Source: Basidiobolus meristosporus CBS 931.73
Lineage: Eukaryota; Basidiobolomycota; Basidiobolomycetes; Basidiobolales; Basidiobolaceae
Assembly: GCA_002104905.1 (NCBI GenBank)
Contig: MCFE01000121.1
Span: forward strand, 62,001-126,000
Direction of reading: 5' to 3'
Length of the DNA stretch: 64,000 nucleotides
The notes below the pieces were generated by a model. It was not told the DNA's origin. It worked only from the letters and a program-made list of their open reading frames with translations, and made no database searches. Below, piece by piece: positions 23,250-35,411 of this stretch. Made by a program: the position numbers and the translations under genes. The first letter of the stretch is position 1. Each line of letters begins with the position of its first letter.

Positions 23250-24125
23250 CTTTGACCAGCTTCATGTATTTGCTAACCAAGATAACCCATGTTTGGTCTG
23301 TAAGTTTAAGAAGTCTCTATATTGACTCAAGCAATCCCCTAGAGCATGGAATTACAAAATAGATTCTTATTTAGAATTTTTGAGCTTCACATAGGTAATG
23401 CTGACTATAGTATATACTGTTAGCCAGATATGGCAAGTCCAGCTCTATAAGCTCTTTATATGGACATTCCTATTATAGCTGCTAATAACCTAGAAATATT
23501 GGAAATGACCAAATTGGACCTATCTAATGAGCTCAAGATGTCCAATCTAGGAGAACTTAGTTATGCTCAGGGATAAAGTCTCCATAGGCAGAAATACCCA
23601 TACTATCACCCTAAGTCAATTCAAGTATATTCAAGAAATACTAAAGATGTATCAAATGGAAGACTGTAAACTGGCAGCTACCCCAATGGAGACAAACCTT
23701 AACTTGGGCAAAACTTGACCAAATCAAGAGGGCTTGGTGCCATCTGAAAACCCTGACTTTCCTTATCAATCTATGGTTGGCAGTCTGATGTAAATCATGC
23801 TTGTAACATGTCCAGATATCTCACATTCAGTGGGAGTTGTCAGCCAGCACAATCAGAACAATGGATCTGATCATGTTGAAGCAGTTAAGCAGATTTTAAG
23901 ATATATAAAGGGAACAGCTATTATCTGCTGGTGGTACATCTATAATGATTCAGAACAGGATCTTGTGGGATACTCTGATGCTGATTGGGGAAATATTTTA
24001 AGGACAAGGTACCCCCACAGCTTACACCTTTTGTTACTGTGAAGGAGCATTTTCATAGAATTCAACAGAGCAACCTACTGTAGCACTCTCTACCACATAG
24101 GCAGAGTATATGGCAACCTTTCAAG
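23250..24125 (+). pseudogene. Copia-B relic: RT to RNase H
   Basis: Plus-strand pol of the Copia-B family, parallel to 28790-29650 and 43250-44110. The start matches the segment ahead of LYGLKQ; near 23640 come the MYQMEDCK and AATPMET regions; the end is the ALSTT-AEYMA box of RNase H. There are many stops and one ~70-bp gap. It is cut at 24125 by the second LTR-X. Confidence 0.75.
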
Positions 24126-25058
24126 TGTGGTCATAGAAAGTATTCCATTACTGCAATTTCTCAACAAATATTGCATTCATTTCTTGATCTTGCCTTTGGC
24201 TATTTTAACACACAAATGAAAGATCATGATTTTCTAGCTTTGAAGAGTAACAACTCAAGACCCTGACAAGAAATCCACCCAAGAGTATTATGTCATACAG
24301 AGCACTTAGTTACCAACACATGTTTCAAATGACAGCTCATTTGAAGCAGTATTTTAGGATTTATGATTAAAGGAGTCTAATAGCCACATATACCAGGCCT
24401 TCATTGCTGGGATTACAATGGTGACTTTAATTACATGTAACTCTTGAACCAGCCAATTAGTTTGCATGAAGTTCTAGCAGGTGCTGCACCTATGTGCAAT
24501 CTGCCCCACTGCAGAACTTAGCTTTGTTTCTTGTGTGTTGCTTGCACATTTGCCCAAAAAATTTAATCCTTCATAATTCTCACAAAAATGACTTCCCCAG
24601 TTGATGGCACAAAAGGAAGCCTCTCTTTCCAAAATCTCTGCACTACAGTTACAGGTTTAAGGCTGATGAGACTTCCCTTGCATCACTTGAGCTATTGATT
24701 ATTCTGACTTCACTTGGTACTATATCAATAAAGAGACTGCAAAGCTTGCAAGAGTCCAAGCTAAGCTCAACAACAAAACTACCACATTTCTGTTAGAGAA
24801 GTCCCTTCTAAAAAGCCCTTTTACTCTGAAGACACCCCTTGAGAGACCACTGCAAAAAGCCCCTTTACTCTAATGACAACAGTTTAGACACCACATTGAG
24901 TCTAAAGACCCCTTTTATAGCTCCTACACCACACTTCTTAAAGTTAATGGGGATTTCAAGATTTCCATATTAGGAAATATACCCCAGAAATGAGAGGATT
25001 TCAATATTAGGAAGAGCTACTATCATAGTAAATATAGCCTAAAAGTCAACTGAAGGTC
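24126..25058. repeat. LTR-X, second copy, inverted and decayed
   Basis: The reverse complement of 5753-6995 aligns from TGTGGTCATAGAAAGTATTC (24126) through the GTCATACAGAGCACTTAG block and the CCCCTTTACTCT repeats to GTCAACTGAAGGTC (about 25058). About 300 bp of one LTR end is missing. It sits within Copia-B RNase H, so it was also inserted into a retrotransposon. Confidence 0.75.
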
Positions 25059-25373
25059 TTTTGGCTTAGTTTTTGTCTCAATAAAATCAAGATTGTCTCA
25101 GCATAATTAAGAATTCAACAACTCCATTCTGGTTTCTACCTAAGCCTATTATATCTAGCATTCCCAAAAGCACCAAGCCTAGCCTGCATGGCAAATCAAT
25201 GCTGTTGCATTTATAGTCAAACCCAGCAATATTCTAGTCCATCATAGACCAGAATCTCTCTGATAATATTTATACCACTCTCTGACAAATTAAGATTCTG
25301 CACTTAGTTGTCCCTTGGACTCATTTAAACCAGTAAAGAGCATATTATACTTTCTCTGGGATACAATGTTGTC
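25059..25373. other. Unassigned AT-rich sequence
   Basis: No conserved frame and no match found elsewhere in the window; lies between LTR-X and the Copia-B gag fragment. Confidence 0.4.
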
Positions 25374-25517
25374 ACAGGAGAAGGATGCCCTCCTAAAAAT
25401 GTGAGAGAGGAAGCCTTGAAGTACCAGAATAAGGTACAATGTGCCTTTTACTGCATTTGCCTGAAACTCAAAGCTAAATTGCTAGTTCAATGCTCAAGTG
25501 CAAGACCTCTAAGAATA

Positions 25518-25696
25518 GACTTGTTCCATTGTGCCATTGATCATAGTGCCAGAAAGTGTTGTATATTTTGTTATTAATTTGTTATTTTAGGGTCATATGC
25601 ATATCAATTTTGATCCCAAATTGGCACGGTATGGCACCATCTGGCATGCTATGGTACTACTGGGCACTATGATCAGCTGGAATGATGGAACAAGTC
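25518..25696. mobile_element. Candidate MITE (179 bp) with ~33-bp terminal inverted repeats
   Basis: The left end GACTTGTTCCATT...GATCATAGTGCC (25518-25550) is an imperfect inverted match to the right end GGCACTATGATCA...GGAACAAGTC (about 25663-25696). It interrupts Copia-B gag between the equivalents of AAGAGTT and CCTGGAAGGC in B4. It has no coding capacity. A clear target duplication is not visible (possible GAATA/CAATG). Confidence 0.6.
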
Positions 25697-25885
25697 CAAT
25701 GCCTGTAAGTTAATAAAAGATACATACCAGTCATATTCAGCTGTTAAGAAAATGAATCTTAGACAAAAATGCTTCAATACAAAGATGCAGGCAGGGAAAG
25801 TAGTTAAAAATCTAATTAACAGAATTACACTGCTGGTGGACGGAATAAAATATATGGGCATACCAGCTACTGATGAGCATGTGAT

Positions 25886-26235
25886 AGTTGTAGCAAGGGT
25901 CTTGAAGATATTTCTAGTGATTTGGAAGGGCAGTAGATTCTGTGGTTTTCATGCAATGATTTATTGAATGTAAAAGTAGTGTTTATGCTTTTACCTGGTC
26001 TTGGCATTACAAACATGTAGAATAGGTTAAGGAAGGTCCCAAGAGCATGTGCGCAAAGTTTGGGGCTGCTTAGACAACATTGAGAGTTTTGATGCTCTGG
26101 GCACCTGGTATTTTGGTAAGAATATCCCAAGTAAATCCCAACCAGGAATTTAGTCAGTATTCTCTAGGATTTGAAGGTAATGATTTAAGAGCTAAGCTAG
26201 GAGAATATTTAGGTAGAATTAAGAATTTTTGCAAA
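25886..26235 (-). repeat. Copia-B LTR in reverse orientation
   Basis: The reverse complement aligns to the LTRs at 40170-40517 and 44654-45003, including the AATAAATCAT and CCAGGTAAAAGTATAA blocks. It is followed by the purine-tract complement and RNase H tail of the same reversed copy. Confidence 0.8.
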
Positions 26236-26573
26236 CTCCTACTCAGCCAAATGTTCATACTGACTGGTCCAAATTTTGACCTAAGATATTCAAACTTGTC
26301 TCTAGCTAATGGTTTGGTAAACATAGCTGCAATCATTACATCTGAAGGGTGGTAAACTAAGCTAACTAAGCTATTCCCTATAGCTTCACATATGAAATGA
26401 TGTCTAATATCTTTGTGCTTAGTTATAGCATGAGAAGTTGGATTTCTATCTGATTGCATATATCCTTGAGTGTCTTGAGATAAAGTAATAGGCATTTTTT
26501 GACATTGGCCTTAATCTGTAAAAAGCTTTCTTGACCGCATTGCTTCTTTTGTAGCTTCACAGGCGGCCATATA
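26236..26573 (-). pseudogene. Copia-B RNase H tail, reversed fragment
   Basis: The minus strand reads the end of RNase H (pieces of 26735-26511 and 26495-26236), with MAACEATKEAM, LFTD, TKHKDIRHHF and FTKPLARDKFEYL, then runs into the reversed LTR. It is the 3' end of a separate Copia-B copy inserted head-on into B2. Confidence 0.8.
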
Positions 26574-29500
26574 CCTTAAATTAGGTATATAAAGAATTAA
26601 GAAAATCAAGCACAAATAAGGAAGAAGAAGAAAATGCTTTAATAAGCAATGATAACCAACAAGGGAGGTGCCTATGACCATAGAAATGCAACAGCAACCT
26701 GTTTTGTAACTACTGCAAAAGGAAAGGGCACACATCAGATGGGTGTGTCAAAAAGAAAGATAGTCAGCAGAAAAAGCCTGAATATGGATATGCTGCACAA
26801 CTGAAAATAGACTCTTCATATCTGCACTAAATATGACAACAAACAAGGATTCTCAGATGTGGTATATTGACTCTGGAGCATCTTGACACTTTACATACCA
26901 AAAAGAACTTTTTACCCAATATCAAGAAATTCCAATCAACAAGGTTTTCATGGGTGACAATGGAACACTTGATGCAGTGGGAGATAAAACTATTCAAGTA
27001 AATCTTAGCAGCAGTGATGGAAGCCATACACTGACCCTTAAAGAAGTACTCTTTGTACCAGAAATAGCCAAGAACCTACTATCCGTAAGCAAGGCCACAG
27101 CAGAAGGACTCAGCTTCAGCTTTGACAATTCTGGATGCAAGATTACTAATCAAAATGGTGCCCATATTGCTTTAGGTATCAGAGATCAGAATCAATACAA
27201 GTTGACTTATATTCCAACAAGTCTGGAAGCCAACAGAAGCAGTTTAAATGATGAAACACAAATGCTTTGGCACAGGAGATTTGAACACACCAATCTTGAT
27301 TATTTGCGCAAAATAATCAAAGATCAGTTAATTTATGGAGTATAATTTATCCCCCAGCTAGTTTGGAGCACTGTGAAGCCTGCATATATGGGAAACAAGC
27401 CAGACAACAGTTCCATAGCTCTGGGTTAATCAAAATTAAGAAAAATTAGATCTAACTCACTCAGATGTGTGTGGACCTAAGCAAAATTTATCCCTAGGTG
27501 GGATTAAGTATTTAATCACTATTTTTGATGACTATACAAGATATACATGGGTCAACTTCATGGAGAGAGAGGAAGAAGCTCTGTCTAAGCTCAGGGAGCT
27601 CAAAGCCATGGTGGAGAGAGAAACAGGTGAGAAAATCAAGAAAATATGCTCTGAAAATGGTGGAGTATGTACCTCAAAACTCTTCATCCACTTCTGCAAA
27701 ATTCATGGGATAAAGCACAAGACTACTGTACCAAACTCCCCACAGCAAAATGGACTAGCAGAATGTGCTAACAGAGCAATAACTGATATGGCTAGATCTA
27801 TGATCCATGATCTAAAATTATCATATGATTTTTGGGCCAATCAGTTGCCACTGATGTATAACTTAAAAATAGGAGTTATAACAAATTACTTGGTAATTCT
27901 ATTCCATTTGAAGCATGGTATGGAAGCAGACTAAGCGCAGAACATCTAAAAATATTTAGGTGTAGAGCATATGCTAAGAAATTGCCCAGGAATCACTCAA
28001 AATTTGAGCCAAAATTTGAAAAATGCATATTTTTGGGTTACTGCAATCAGAGTAAAGCATAAACACTCTACAATACAAAAGCAAAGAAGCTAATCAAGTC
28101 CAGGGATGTGTTGTCAGAAGAAAATTCAGAGTTCTCACAAAAATTGACTTCAGATGATGACAAAAATCTGATCTCAAGTCTACCAACTGTCAGGACTAAT
28201 TCAGAGCTAAACAATGAAATTTTTCTCACTTCAGAGGACTCTACAACCATGATTCAGCCTGAAGCAGTGCTCAGGAATATCCCAGAAGTGATCATTCCAG
28301 TAACAAATGCCTGGAGATCCAAATGCACAAGAAATAGCCCAAGATACTATAACAATGAGAATACAAACTTAGCCTATGCCTATTCAGTCCATATTTATGA
28401 GCCCAAGACTGTGAAAGAGACCCTGAATAGCCCTCAGATAGAGGTCTGGAGATCTGCAATGAATGGGGAATATCAGGCCCTGATGGAAAATGAAACTTGG
28501 GTCTTAGTCAAATCACCAATCAACCAGATATCAATTGGATGCAGATGGGTCTTCAAGACAAAATGCAAGGCTGATGGTACAATTGAAAGATACAAAGCAT
28601 GACTTGTGGCCAAAGGATACTCTCAAACAAAAGGACTTGACTATACTGAGACCTTTGCACCAGTAGCCAAGTTTAATTCCATCAGATTAATATTGGCTAT
28701 TGCAGCCAAGTATAAGTTTTTATTCATCAAATAGATGTAAACTGCATCTTTGAATGGAGAACTTGATGAAGACATGTATAGGGACCAGCCTAATGGGTTT
28801 ACTGGCCAAGATAACCCCCATTTAGTCTGCAAGCTTAAAAAGTCTCAATATGCTCTTAAATAATCACCAAGAGCCCGGAATTGCAAGATAGATTCTTATT
28901 CGGAATCTTGGAGTTTCAAAAGGAGTAATGATGACTAAAGTATATACTATCAGCCAGATAGAGCAAATCCAGTTCTATTAGCTCCATATGTGGATGATCT
29001 TATTATAGCTGCCAAAAACCTAGAAACATTGGAAGAGACTAAATCCATCCTATCTAAGGAGTTCAAGATATACAATGTAAGAGAACTCAGTTGGTACTTA
29101 GGGATTAAGTTATCCATAGACAGAAGTACCCAGATTATTACACTAACCCAATCCAAGTATATCCACCATATATTAAAGAAGTACCTAATGGATGACTGTA
29201 AACCAGCAGCTACCCCAATGGAGACTAACCTTAACTTGGTCAGAACTCAACCAAATCAAGAGAGCTTGGTGTCATCTGAATGCCCCAGCTTTCCTTATCA
29301 CTCTATAGTCAGCAGTCAGATGTATATCATGCTTGGAACATGTCCAGATATCTCACATTCAGTGGGAGTAGTCTGCCAACATAATCAGAACTATGGATCT
29401 GACCATATTGCGGCAGTTGAGTGGACTTTGAGATACCTAAAAGAAACTGCTGATATCAGCTTAATATACACTTATAATGATTCAGAACAGGATCTTGTGG

Positions 29501-29885
29501 GATACTCTGAAGCTGATTGGGGACAAGATTTGGAAGACAAAAGATCCACCACAGGAAAACACTTTCTTTACTGTAAAGGAGCAATTTCATGGAATGCAAG
29601 AAAGCAACCAACCGTAGCACTTTCAACCACAGAGACAGAGTATATGGTGGCCTGTGAAGCTACAAAAGAAGCAATGTGGTTAAGAAAGCTTTTTACAGAT
29701 TGAGGCCAATGTCAAAAAATGCCTATTACTTTATTTCAAGATAATCAAGGATGTATACAATTATATAGATATACAACTTTGCATGCTAGTACTAAGCTCA
29801 TAGATATTAGACATCATTTCATGCATGAAGCTATAGAGAATAAGTTAGTTAGCTTGGTTTACTGTCCTTCAGATGAAATGATTGG
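26574..29885 (+). pseudogene. Copia-B copy B2 pol
   Basis: The pieces in order are: gag end with zinc knuckle CNYCKRKGH (about 26700); protease WYIDSGAS followed by a TGA where B4 has Gln (about 26875); GAG-pre-integrase region to 27345; integrase 27467-27934, with CSENGGV replacing the catalytic SDNGG and PQQNGLAECAN keeping the Glu; RT start 28108-28602; RT end 28990-29703 (altered box VDDLIIA); RNase H to 29885. Stops at 27345, 28602 and 29703 and frameshifts make it inactive. Confidence 0.8.
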
Positions 29886-30759
29886 CTATGATGGAGTTCA
29901 GTCTGTTCCTGGCTTGCTGTGTTAATTGGCAAGAACTGCAGTTTTTTTTGCATGCCTTGCTGTCTCTTCTGGTAACCTGACGTGTCTTTTCAGCTTGTTT
30001 TGAGTTCTCAACCGTAGTTGTGACAGGCTCCTGTAAAAGCGGTGTGGTAGGGTAAACATACCTCCCACAGACAAGTTTATTCATATAGTCATTATGATAT
30101 ACTTATCCATATTTTATCTTATCAGTATTATCCCATTCTTCTTTTGCCCATATTATTAGTATTATCCCCGTATGATGTTTACCCTGATTAGTTATTAGCA
30201 TTAGTTATCCCAGATGTTATTCAGCTTTGTGATCAGTAGATGTATCTATATAAGGCAAGTACCCACGTCAGTACCCGTGACACATGACCTAGGTCTGTGT
30301 TACCATCCCTACCATTTCAATACCATATGTGGTATTTCTATGTTGCACAAGTTTCAGACTACTGATTCCTGATTGGTTGAGAGTGCTGTGCCTTTTAGAA
30401 CCTTCCAGGACATTCTTGGCATATTTTTAGCCCATAGTGATGTCATCAAGAATTCCACTGATACCTAGAATCTTCTAGAACCTTGTCATTGGTGATCACT
30501 TGGCAATCAGGAAAAGTATTTAAGGGAAAGCAATCCCTCATCAATAAACCATCCCTTCTATCAGTAGCACTTCTCCCTTATTGATTAGCAGTTGATCACT
30601 GCACCTGCCTTCAACAGTACATCTCAGACCTGCCATCAAGGAGCTTTTCAGGGTAGTGCACAAGACACACAGAGGCCTTTGGAGACACTTGGAGCACCTA
30701 GGAAGCTAGAGAAGCAGGAGCTTTTACCATAGAGAAATACTGACAAAGACACCAGCAGT
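29886..30759. other. Non-coding, partly LTR-like sequence
   Basis: No frame of note. The stretch about 30500-30625 looks like a retrotransposon promoter/poly(A) zone on the plus strand: GTATTTAAGGG, then CAATAAACC 30-40 bp later, then CAACAGTACA followed by CTCAGACCTGCC. That last block resembles the TCAGACTGCC next to the Gypsy-C LTR. Boundaries cannot be set. It may instead be the terminal region of the adjacent Plavaka-like element. Confidence 0.35.
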
Positions 30760-30901
30760 TTAGACACAGAGGTTATTGCACCCATCAGACATCTCACACA
30801 CCTTGAGTTGTGTAGCTTCTCCCAGGAGTACCTCTACACCACCACAGCGGCTGGTTTTTATCACTGCCAGGTTCTTCACTGCTACTTTAACTGGGTGCTT
30901 C

Positions 30902-32020
30902 TTATGTGGTACTACGCTTTTTCCTTGATAAATGTTGTGCTGGTGCATCCATGTCTGCCTGCTTGTCCTTAATTGGTACTCTTCCAGCTGCCTGATGTCT
31001 CTTTGACACTTGTCTGGAGCTTTTGGCCCTGCTTGTAATGGGCTCTTGAGGAAGCCGCTGGTTTTTAGCCATGGCACCCTTGTTCTTCTGCCTTTGATAG
31101 TTTCTGCTATTCTTAAGATACTTTCTTAGCATACCAATGCTGGCCCAAAATCCATTTGCCCGTTTGAATCCAGGATAATGCTCATGAAACAAGTCAAGTG
31201 CATTCTGCTTGGCCTTGAGTTCCTGATGGTCCCATGGTATGCCGGTGTTAAGGTGATGGCATGCTAGACTTCTGATGGCCTCTTGTATATTGGCCCACTC
31301 TTCATTATTGCACTCAACGGCTTCACGGATCTTCAATGTCTTTTGATTTTTAGGCTTTGGTATAAACACCACATTGTCTCCCTCCCATGCTGCAATAGGT
31401 TTTTCTGTGGGCTTTATCTTTGGGCACTGTTGTTATGCTTCAAAGACTGTATGGTGTTCCTCTGCTGTTATGTTGGGAAATGGCTCAATTCTTGGCTGTG
31501 ACATTGAGCCACTTGAGTTCCTTCTTTGCAGCAAAGTTACTGCTTTCTCTACCTGGGATTTTGATTGCTCTACACATATTATCCGCTCATCCTGTTTCTG
31601 GACTACTTCCTGATTTCTCTGGGCCATTGCATCTATCCTATCAGCCACTGCACCTAATTACTGCATTAATACTTTGGTATGAGCAGACAACATATTTGCT
31701 AATATGGGTGGTGGTGATTATATCATGGCTGCTTGCTGATCTTCAACAGAGGGTACTGCGTTTGCTACATTCTCATCTGCCTGAGCATAATGATCAGCTT
31801 GTGGATCTGCACATGTTCTCAATTGCCTACTTGACTGAGAGCCTGAGGAGTCCGCATTATTACCTTCAATGGGCACACTGTCCACAGGGCCTTTTTTGGA
31901 TGTAGCCCTGCTTGTTGCACTGAATGTCAAAGCAAGCTGTTGTCCAACTGTTCTTCTGCTACTGTCAGCGGTGGGGCTTGGTTGAGAACCAGACAACTTT
32001 GCTTTATTTTTTGGCAGCAT
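30902..32020 (-). pseudogene. Second (accessory) reading frame of the Plavaka-like element
   Basis: One minus-strand frame of about 372 codons starts at the ATG at 32020 and runs to 30902. It is broken only by three TAA codons, after QQAAMI, KVLMQ and TVFEA. Residues 1-110 are Ser/Ala/Gln-rich and look disordered. The middle (MADRIDAMAQRNQEVVQKQD) is heptad-like and probably a coiled coil. The last ~150 residues hold a compact region with regular Trp (EEWANI, GIPWDHQELK, NGFWASIGM) and then a Lys/Arg-rich tail, suggesting nucleic-acid binding. I do not recognise the family. It is divergent from the transposase across only 222 bp, so the two were probably co-regulated. Confidence 0.6.
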
Positions 32021-32242
32021 ATATATGGAAGTGAGTCAATCCAAAGGGGAAATAGTGTTACATATACCTGTGTATGTGGTGCCACAACTTTATTTATAAT
32101 GCTTACTATGGTGGGTCATCATTGAATCTTACATTAGTGTAGGTGGGATGTCTCAAATCCAAGACTGTCTTAAGTTCACATGAGTATTGACCAAAAAGTG
32201 ATATAATTGCGTTATGTTGTTGAAGGTTAAACTGTTTGCCCC
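32021..32242. promoter_or_regulatory. Short divergent promoter region of the Plavaka-like element
   Basis: 222 bp lie between the ATG of the accessory frame (minus) and the ATG of the transposase (plus). No obvious TATA box is seen on the plus side; the role is inferred from the head-to-head arrangement. Confidence 0.4.
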
Positions 32243-34934
32243 ATGGACAAGACTACTTTGACTCAACACCATAAGAGAAGAGAAAAAAGACCATGTGGCC
32301 ATTGTGGCAAGCCTCTCAGCCATCAAGCATACAGACAGCATAGGAAGTATTACAAGGATCACGGCCAGTGTTTTGCCACCCAAGTCATATTTGACCATTC
32401 ATTGGTCACCACTGTACCAACATTATCTTACTGGCCAGTTGATACTTCTATATTGGCACCTGGCCATCTTTGTCACCTTGCGCAAACTGAGTCAGGTGAG
32501 TTTGTGATGCCTTTAGGCTCACCTCAGCCTTCTGAATATGGCATGCAGAGTGATAGCTCTGACAAAGAAGGTTCACTGATGGATTTTGAGCCTATCTTGC
32601 CTAACAACAGTACCATGTATGAGCCTGGCCAAATCCCTATATGCAATGAGACAACACCTGTCAAAACAAATGCCAAGGATACTTTATGGAGCCAAGTGAG
32701 CCCAGTAATCCATCTACTGGTGAATGATGTGATGTTGTGGCTAGAGAAGTGGCGCATTTCCACTAATATCAGTAATGGGGGCTTTGAGGATTTATTACTA
32801 CTTCTTGCCAAAATCATACCAGGATGCAACTTACCATGTACATGGTACAAGTGGACAACTATCATGTGGCTGGCAACATATGATCCAGAGACTGTCCTGA
32901 TTCCAGCATGTGTTAACAGTTGCATAGCATTCACATCCAAAAATGCTACCATTGCAATGTGTCCAAATTGTCAGGAATCCACCACCATTGAGGGAAAACA
33001 TTGCTCACACTCCGGATATATTCCGGTCATACCCCATCTGAGGAAGCTGATGCAGTCCGACAAATATTGTAAAGCTATACCATACTGCACTCAGTATCAA
33101 TCAAGTGCAAACATATCCAATATATTTGAATGCAATCATTACAAACAGCTAAGAAGCAAGGGCTACTTTGAAGGTATGTATGACCATGCCTTTGCTTTAG
33201 CACTTGATGGATTCTCATTAAACAAGTACTCTACCAGCAAATCCTGCTGGCCACTGATTTTCATCAATCTGGATCTCCCGCCCATCTTACAGAATCTGAG
33301 CAATAATCTGATGGTAGTCTCACTGGTATCTGGGCCTAAATCACCATCCAACCTGGATAGCTACCTGTAACCATTGCTGAATGAATTTTGTATGCTTTCC
33401 AGCAGGATAACAGTAAATGGCTGTCATGTAAAAGTGCATATTATTATCTGCATTGGAGATACCCCAGCCATCAGCAAGATAGCAGGTTTTTCCAGGCATA
33501 ATGGACAGTATTGCTGTTGAGTGTATGAGATCCAGGGGATTTACTCCATAACTCACACACATTATTATTACCCTAACACCAGCACTAAGAACATCATCTT
33601 TCCACAGTGTGAGCATACAGAAGTAAGCATGCAATTGCAGCAAAGTTGGCAAGCTATAAGCCATTGGCCAGAATATGGAATCAATTGGAAACCAGAGGTA
33701 CTTAAGATAGAGGGTAACTGTTGGAGCAAAAGCTTTCCACTGGGAGCAATGCCTTAGCTTTTCAACAATATCCCTATGCTGATGACCAAGTTGTACATGG
33801 GGCATTTCAAGCTAAATGAGCCCTTTAAGATACCGGAGAAATTTGAAAAAATTGGCAAGATATTACAGGGTATCCACTACCCTAAGTACTTCTCACAGGC
33901 TCCAATTAATATTCATACGCATGTGCAACAACACAAATGCAAAGACTGGATGAACTAGATATGTATTTATTCAAGTGGTGTTCTGAAGCCATTCCTACCA
34001 AGAGTACATTGGAAGCATTGGGAGTCATATGTGAACATTGTAGGAATATTTATCCAGAAGCGGATCACCATTGCCAACTTGGCACATCTAGAGCTGTTGT
34101 GTGAGGAGTTTGTGACAGGATTTGAGCGGCTATACTACAAACATAAAGCTGAATGCTTAGATCTCTGCCGCTACTGTATCCATTCTCTACTCCATCTTGC
34201 ACAGAGTGTGGAGAATATTGGGCCTGGCTTCACAGTTTGGGAGTTTCCTATGGAGCGGATGTGTGGGGAGATAGGAAGACAAGTCAAGTTGCAGATACTA
34301 CCATATCCCAATCTCATCAAGAATGTTACCTTCAAGTCCATCATGGATGTGATGAGTTGGCACATGGAGGACAGTCAGAAAGAGTTGGAAAATACTGAGG
34401 ACAAATGTGCACATGGAGACACCTATACCAGTGGCATTAAGAAGCTAAGCAGCCCAAATGTGTGGGCAATCAGTTAAGTAATTCAAAGTTGGGTTGGGTG
34501 CAACAAGCAACTAATTTTTATCAGGAAAACTCCACCAAGATATGCCAGATTTCTTGTGGTCACAAGCCAACTTCTACACCATTTAATACGGAATTCACAC
34601 AAACAAAAGTCAGAGCACACCCACAAGGGGGACTAGAATCCAGCAGGGAGAAGGAATATATTGGATAAATACCAAGAAGTTCTTTGCCAATATTCAGGAG
34701 GTATTCATGGCTGAAGTGGCAACAACCAAGCATATGTTTGCAAGATGTATATGCTACCAGCAGTACAAGGTATATGGCAACTTTGCAAGTATCACACTAA
34801 AAAGCCATAAAGTTGAGGTGATAGAAGTATGTCAACTGTGGCAGGTGTGTGCGTTTGTAGAGGTTAGTATGCAGGAGGCCATAGTTTTTTTTGATTCAAA
34901 CTATATGTGGAATACCCAAGGTAGCAGTGGGTAA
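32243..34934 (+). pseudogene. Plavaka/KDZ-type (Tnp2-like) transposase, copy 2
   Basis: The ATG at 32243 opens 375 codons. The N-terminus has a CX2C...HX3H-like zinc motif (PCGHCGKPLSHQAYRQH), as in Tnp2 proteins. Next come the CNH-x-LRS box and the ALDGFSLNK...CWPLIFINLDLPP block that in this family holds a catalytic Asp. The same frame continues with stops at 33370, 33520, 33757 and 33958 and gives the HWKHWES...LCEEFV..FE.LY...HLLHLAQSVENIGPGF block (34031-34477). An extra G near 33800 and a shift near 33720 also occur. A further conserved tail is at 34707-34934. Inactive, but less decayed than copy 1. Confidence 0.7.
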
Positions 34935-35411
34935 GCAAATAAAGAAAGGTGATTCTACAGTGGAATATATGAATTGCACAAGGGGAGGTAGAAAAAGGAA
35001 ATACAATTTGGTAAATTAGTATGGTAGCATTATACAGAACCAGCAGCAGGCCGTCATACTGCCAAGAAAATGCCATCAGAGTCTTGCTGTGAGGACATTG
35101 AGATACCGTCAAGTTTCTTGCCATAAAAGGCAATTGGAAGTCCTGGCCAACTGGATCCACTTAAAATAGTAATAGAGCACTGAAAGACCACAACAATACC
35201 ATGCAAATATTGTCACAGTACTGATCAAAAATTGTCAAGTTTCATCCCTTTATTTGGCTGTAAAATTTGCAAAATACCGTCATGATCTTGTTATAAGATT
35301 GTCAGGAGGGTCACTGATTCCAAGCTGCTATTATTATGATTGTCTCTAAACAGTATCTTGACGGATGATCCAGATTGGATCCACCTGTGGGACCAAATTA
35401 TTTTTCATAGG
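34935..35411 (+). mobile_element. Non-coding 3' end of Plavaka-like copy 2
   Basis: It aligns to 1370-1870 of copy 1 throughout and ends at the same point (AAATTATTTTTCATAGG), which marks the likely element end. Copia-B integrase sequence starts at the next base. Confidence 0.6.

Larger units (their letters stand above)
25374..29885 (+). mobile_element. Copia-B copy B2, composite and LTR-less
   Basis: The order gag (25374-25885), zinc knuckle and protease (about 26590-27345), integrase (27467-28000), RT (28560-29250), RNase H (29290-29885) matches Copia-B4. No own LTR is present at either end. It has been interrupted by a candidate MITE (25518-25696) and by a reversed piece of another Copia-B copy (25886-26573). 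It stops abruptly at 29885 in the stretch equivalent to DEMIADIFTKP. Confidence 0.8.

Noticed and set aside
31420-31905. 161-codon plus frame
   Set aside because: Antisense shadow of the accessory frame, Leu-rich as expected from Gln/Lys-rich coding on the other strand.
33341-33805. 154-codon minus frame
   Set aside because: Antisense shadow of the transposase; no similarity to the accessory frame.
29886-35411. Terminal inverted repeats of the Plavaka-like element
   Set aside because: The outermost bases share only CTATGA in inverted sense; too short to define element ends.
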